From contig AGIQ01000002.1 of the NCBI GenBank assembly GCA_000230935.2, positions 1,550,001 through 1,614,000 of the forward strand: a stretch of DNA of 64,000 nt. Direction: 5' to 3'. Shown one piece after another: positions 62,058 to 64,000 of the stretch. A program made the translations under genes and the position numbers. The stretch's first letter is position 1, and each line of letters starts with the position of its first letter. The notes under the pieces were generated by a model. That model made no database searches, had not been told where the DNA came from, and saw only the letters and a program-made list of their open reading frames with translations. Origin of the DNA: Mycolicibacterium rhodesiae JS60 (GTDB lineage: Bacteria; Actinomycetota; Actinomycetes; Mycobacteriales; Mycobacteriaceae).

Positions 62058-64000
62058 ATGCGGCGACGCGCAGTGATAACGGGCGGGGCGGGATTTGTTG
62101 GGTCGCACCTCGCCGAGCGCCTGCTGGCACATGACATTGACGTAATCTGCTTGGACAACTTCGTGACCGGTGCGGCCGAAAACGTTGCCCACCTCCAAAG
62201 CTATGACGGCTTTCGGTTAATGAAGGTCGACGTCAGTGACTACATCTCGGTTCCGGGACCGGTTGACTATGTGCTGCATTTTGCGTCACCGGCTTCTCCG
62301 GTCGATTACGCCGAGCTCCCGATTCAGACCATGAAGGTGGGCTCCCTGGGCACGCTACACACCCTGGGGCTGGCAAAAGAAAAAGGCGCCCGTTACCTGC
62401 TCGCGTCGACGTCGGAGACGTACGGTGACCCGCTCGTCCATCCACAACCCGAGAGTTACTGGGGCAACGTCAACCCAGTCGGTCCACGGTCGTGCTACGA
62501 CGAGGCGAAGCGCTTCGCCGAGGCCCTCACCATGTCCTACCGCAGAAAGCACGGCGTCAACACCGCGATCATGCGGATTTTCAACACGTACGGCCCGCGG
62601 ATGCGCCCAGACGATGGTCGAGCAATCCCGAACTTCGTCAATCAGGCACTGGCCAACGTGCCGATCTCAGTACACGGCGACGGTAGCCAGACTCGATCGG
62701 TATGCCACGTCGATGACCTGGTCGACGGTGCGTTGCGCTTGCTGTTCTCCGATCTCGCAGGACCGGTCAATATCGGGAATCCTCACGAATTCACGATGTT
62801 GGAACTGGCGGAGCTCATCCGCGAGCTCGCCGGGTCGGATTCTCCAGTTGAGTTCATCGCACGTCCCCAGGATGACCCATCGCGGCGTCAGCCCGACATC
62901 ACACTCGCACGCAGCGAACTGCACTGGGAGCCGACCGTCGACGTGCGTGACGGTCTCATGGAAACTATCGCTTGGTTCCGCGATAGGGCGGGTCGCGGAA
63001 TTTCTGCGGACACCTCAGCACTGACCAAACCCAAAGCGGAACCGGAATACCGCCGCCGCAAGGTCGCTGTCATCGGCACCGGTTACGTAGGGGCGGTGAC
63101 TTCGACTTGCCTGGCGTTCCTCGGGCATTCCGTGTATGGCCTGGACATCGATCCGGTGCGCGCGGGTCAGCTCAACACGGGGCAAGTTCCATTCCACGAA
63201 CCAGGGTTGCCGGAACTGTTAGTGGAGACATTGTCGACTGGTCGCCTGCGGTTCACTGACCGCCCAGCCGAAGCGCTCACTGATGCCGAATTTGTCTTCC
63301 TCTGCGTTGGAACCCCACCGGGTACGGACGGGGCCCCGGATCTCGCCCAGCTGGAAAGTGCAATCCAGTCCCTGGCCCCTTTTCTGCGAAGCGATGTAGT
63401 AATCGTAAACAAATCAACGGTGCCGGTCGGGTCAGGAAACTGGACGCGCACGATTCTAGAAGACGCACTCGAGGGGAACAGGCAGCTGGCGTTCCACGTT
63501 GTCTCCAACCCGGAGTTCCTTCGTGAGGGCTCGGCGATCCCGGACTTCCTGTACCCAGATCGAATTGTGTTGGGCGGCAACGCGTCAGATGTAAGTCAGG
63601 TCGCCGAGCTGTATCGGCCAGTCCTCGACCAGTCCTTCGAAGACGGGCAGCGAGGCCGTCGCCCGTCACTCATTACGACGGAACTGGCGTCAGCGGAGAT
63701 GATCAAGTACGCCGCGAATGCCTTCCTGGCCACCAAGATCAGCTTTGCCAATGAGATGGCGCAGCTGTGCGAGCTGTTCGGTGCGGACGTGCGCGAGGTG
63801 CTCCCTGCCATCGGTGCGGACCATCGTGTTGGGAGCGCCTTCCTGAATCCCGGTGTCGGGTGGGGCGGCTCGTGTTTCGGCAAGGATGTTTCCGCGCTGA
63901 TCTCCTCCGGCGAGGAGTACGGCTACCTGCCTGCGATGCTCCAGGCGACGGTCGAGATCAACAAGATGCAGCGTGCGCGGACGGTCCGCAAACTGCAGCG
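62058..64000 (+). CDS. UDP-glucuronate decarboxylase / UDP-glucose dehydrogenase fusion (5' part)
   Basis: One uninterrupted frame from ATG 62058 to the window edge (647 codons, 3' end beyond). Residues 1-315: UDP-xylose synthase, with [10 protein letters not shown] (9-18), [19 protein letters not shown] (Tyr147, Lys151), [17 protein letters not shown] and [17 protein letters not shown] charged linker (about 316-334) joins it to UDP-glucose 6-dehydrogenase: [10 protein letters not shown] (336-345), [44 protein letters not shown] and catalytic Cys606 in [10 protein letters not shown]. Together: UDP-Glc to UDP-GlcA to UDP-xylose. I checked the frame codon by codon across the linker. Confidence 0.9.
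   Translation, partial: MRRRAVITGGAGFVGSHLAERLLAHDIDVICLDNFVTGAAENVAHLQSYDGFRLMKVDVSDYISVPGPVDYVLHFASPASPVDYAELPIQTMKVGSLGTLHTLGLAKEKGARYLLASTSETYGDPLVHPQPESYWGNVNPVGPRSCYDEAKRFAEALTMSYRRKHGVNTAIMRIFNTYGPRMRPDDGRAIPNFVNQALANVPISVHGDGSQTRSVCHVDDLVDGALRLLFSDLAGPVNIGNPHEFTMLELAELIRELAGSDSPVEFIARPQDDPSRRQPDITLARSELHWEPTVDVRDGLMETIAWFRDRAGRGISADTSALTKPKAEPEYRRRKVAVIGTGYVGAVTSTCLAFLGHSVYGLDIDPVRAGQLNTGQVPFHEPGLPELLVETLSTGRLRFTDRPAEALTDAEFVFLCVGTPPGTDGAPDLAQLESAIQSLAPFLRSDVVIVNKSTVPVGSGNWTRTILEDALEGNRQLAFHVVSNPEFLREGSAIPDFLYPDRIVLGGNASDVSQVAELYRPVLDQSFEDGQRGRRPSLITTELASAEMIKYAANAFLATKISFANEMAQLCELFGADVREVLPAIGADHRVGSAFLNPGVGWGGSCFGKDVSALISSGEEYGYLPAMLQATVEINKMQRARTVRKLQ

Overview
The window is from a mycobacterium, most likely an environmental or fast-growing one. 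The evidence is high GC, two cyclopropane mycolic acid synthase-type methyltransferases with a KasA-like ketosynthase, a hadB-hadC dehydratase pair, an IniB-type glycine-rich protein, a UsfY protein, and the conserved mycobacterial block echA3-like / glyoxalase-II-like / thrT-metT-rpmG / had / trpT-secE-nusG-rplK-rplA.

Left third (about 1-23.3 kb): a lipid/CoA-type catabolic island. It holds two MBL hydrolase loci (one a 3' fragment), an acyl-CoA synthetase, an enoyl-reductase-like MDR protein, three enoyl-CoA hydratases, an acyl-CoA dehydrogenase, a MaoC hydratase, a thiolase, a nitrilase-fold protein, a cyclase-family hydrolase and two SDRs. Regulators are AraC, GAF-LuxR, TetR and HxlR types. 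A palindrome TAGAC-N6-GTCTA recurs at seven places, in front of the MBL, MDR/hydratase, hydratase/AraC and SDR genes and, in imperfect form, the TetR genes. It resembles the NemR box, and the TetR encoded here is NemR-like with the redox cysteine conserved, so a regulon can be proposed. The TetR gene with its flanks lies in two 1.1-kb near-identical direct repeats (773-1868, 17015-18112) that bracket about 15 kb. Downstream, a QueG/RdhA-like double Fe-S protein with an SCP2 tail pairs with a phthalate-dioxygenase-reductase-type flavoprotein, and the divergent HxlR regulator also carries an SCP2-like tail.

Middle (23.3-47.9 kb): a PknK-like kinase-ATPase, DUF5994, cold-shock protein and DEAD helicase. 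Then comes a mycolate-type cluster: a ketosynthase lacking its catalytic Cys, one divergent and one canonical CMAS, a methyltransferase and an FAD monooxygenase. After that are a NYN-LOTUS protein, tandem L,D-transpeptidases, usfY and an iniB-like gene (each with a perfect CRP-type site upstream), an SDR, an alpha/beta hydrolase, TetR, an EchA3-like protein, a GH25-like protein and a glyoxalase-II-like protein.

Right third (47.9-64 kb): the conserved translation/mycolate block, in which hadA is missing and into which a foreign piece (DegT fragment, GT87 membrane protein, IS1380 remnant) has been placed. Beyond rplA the content is accessory: a YdcF protein, a decayed IS3 element interrupted by an IS110 element, then a sugar-nucleotide locus (SDR epimerase, low-molecular-weight tyrosine phosphatase). 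It ends with a long open frame, cut by the window end, that fuses a UDP-glucuronate decarboxylase (UDP-xylose synthase) to a UDP-glucose 6-dehydrogenase.
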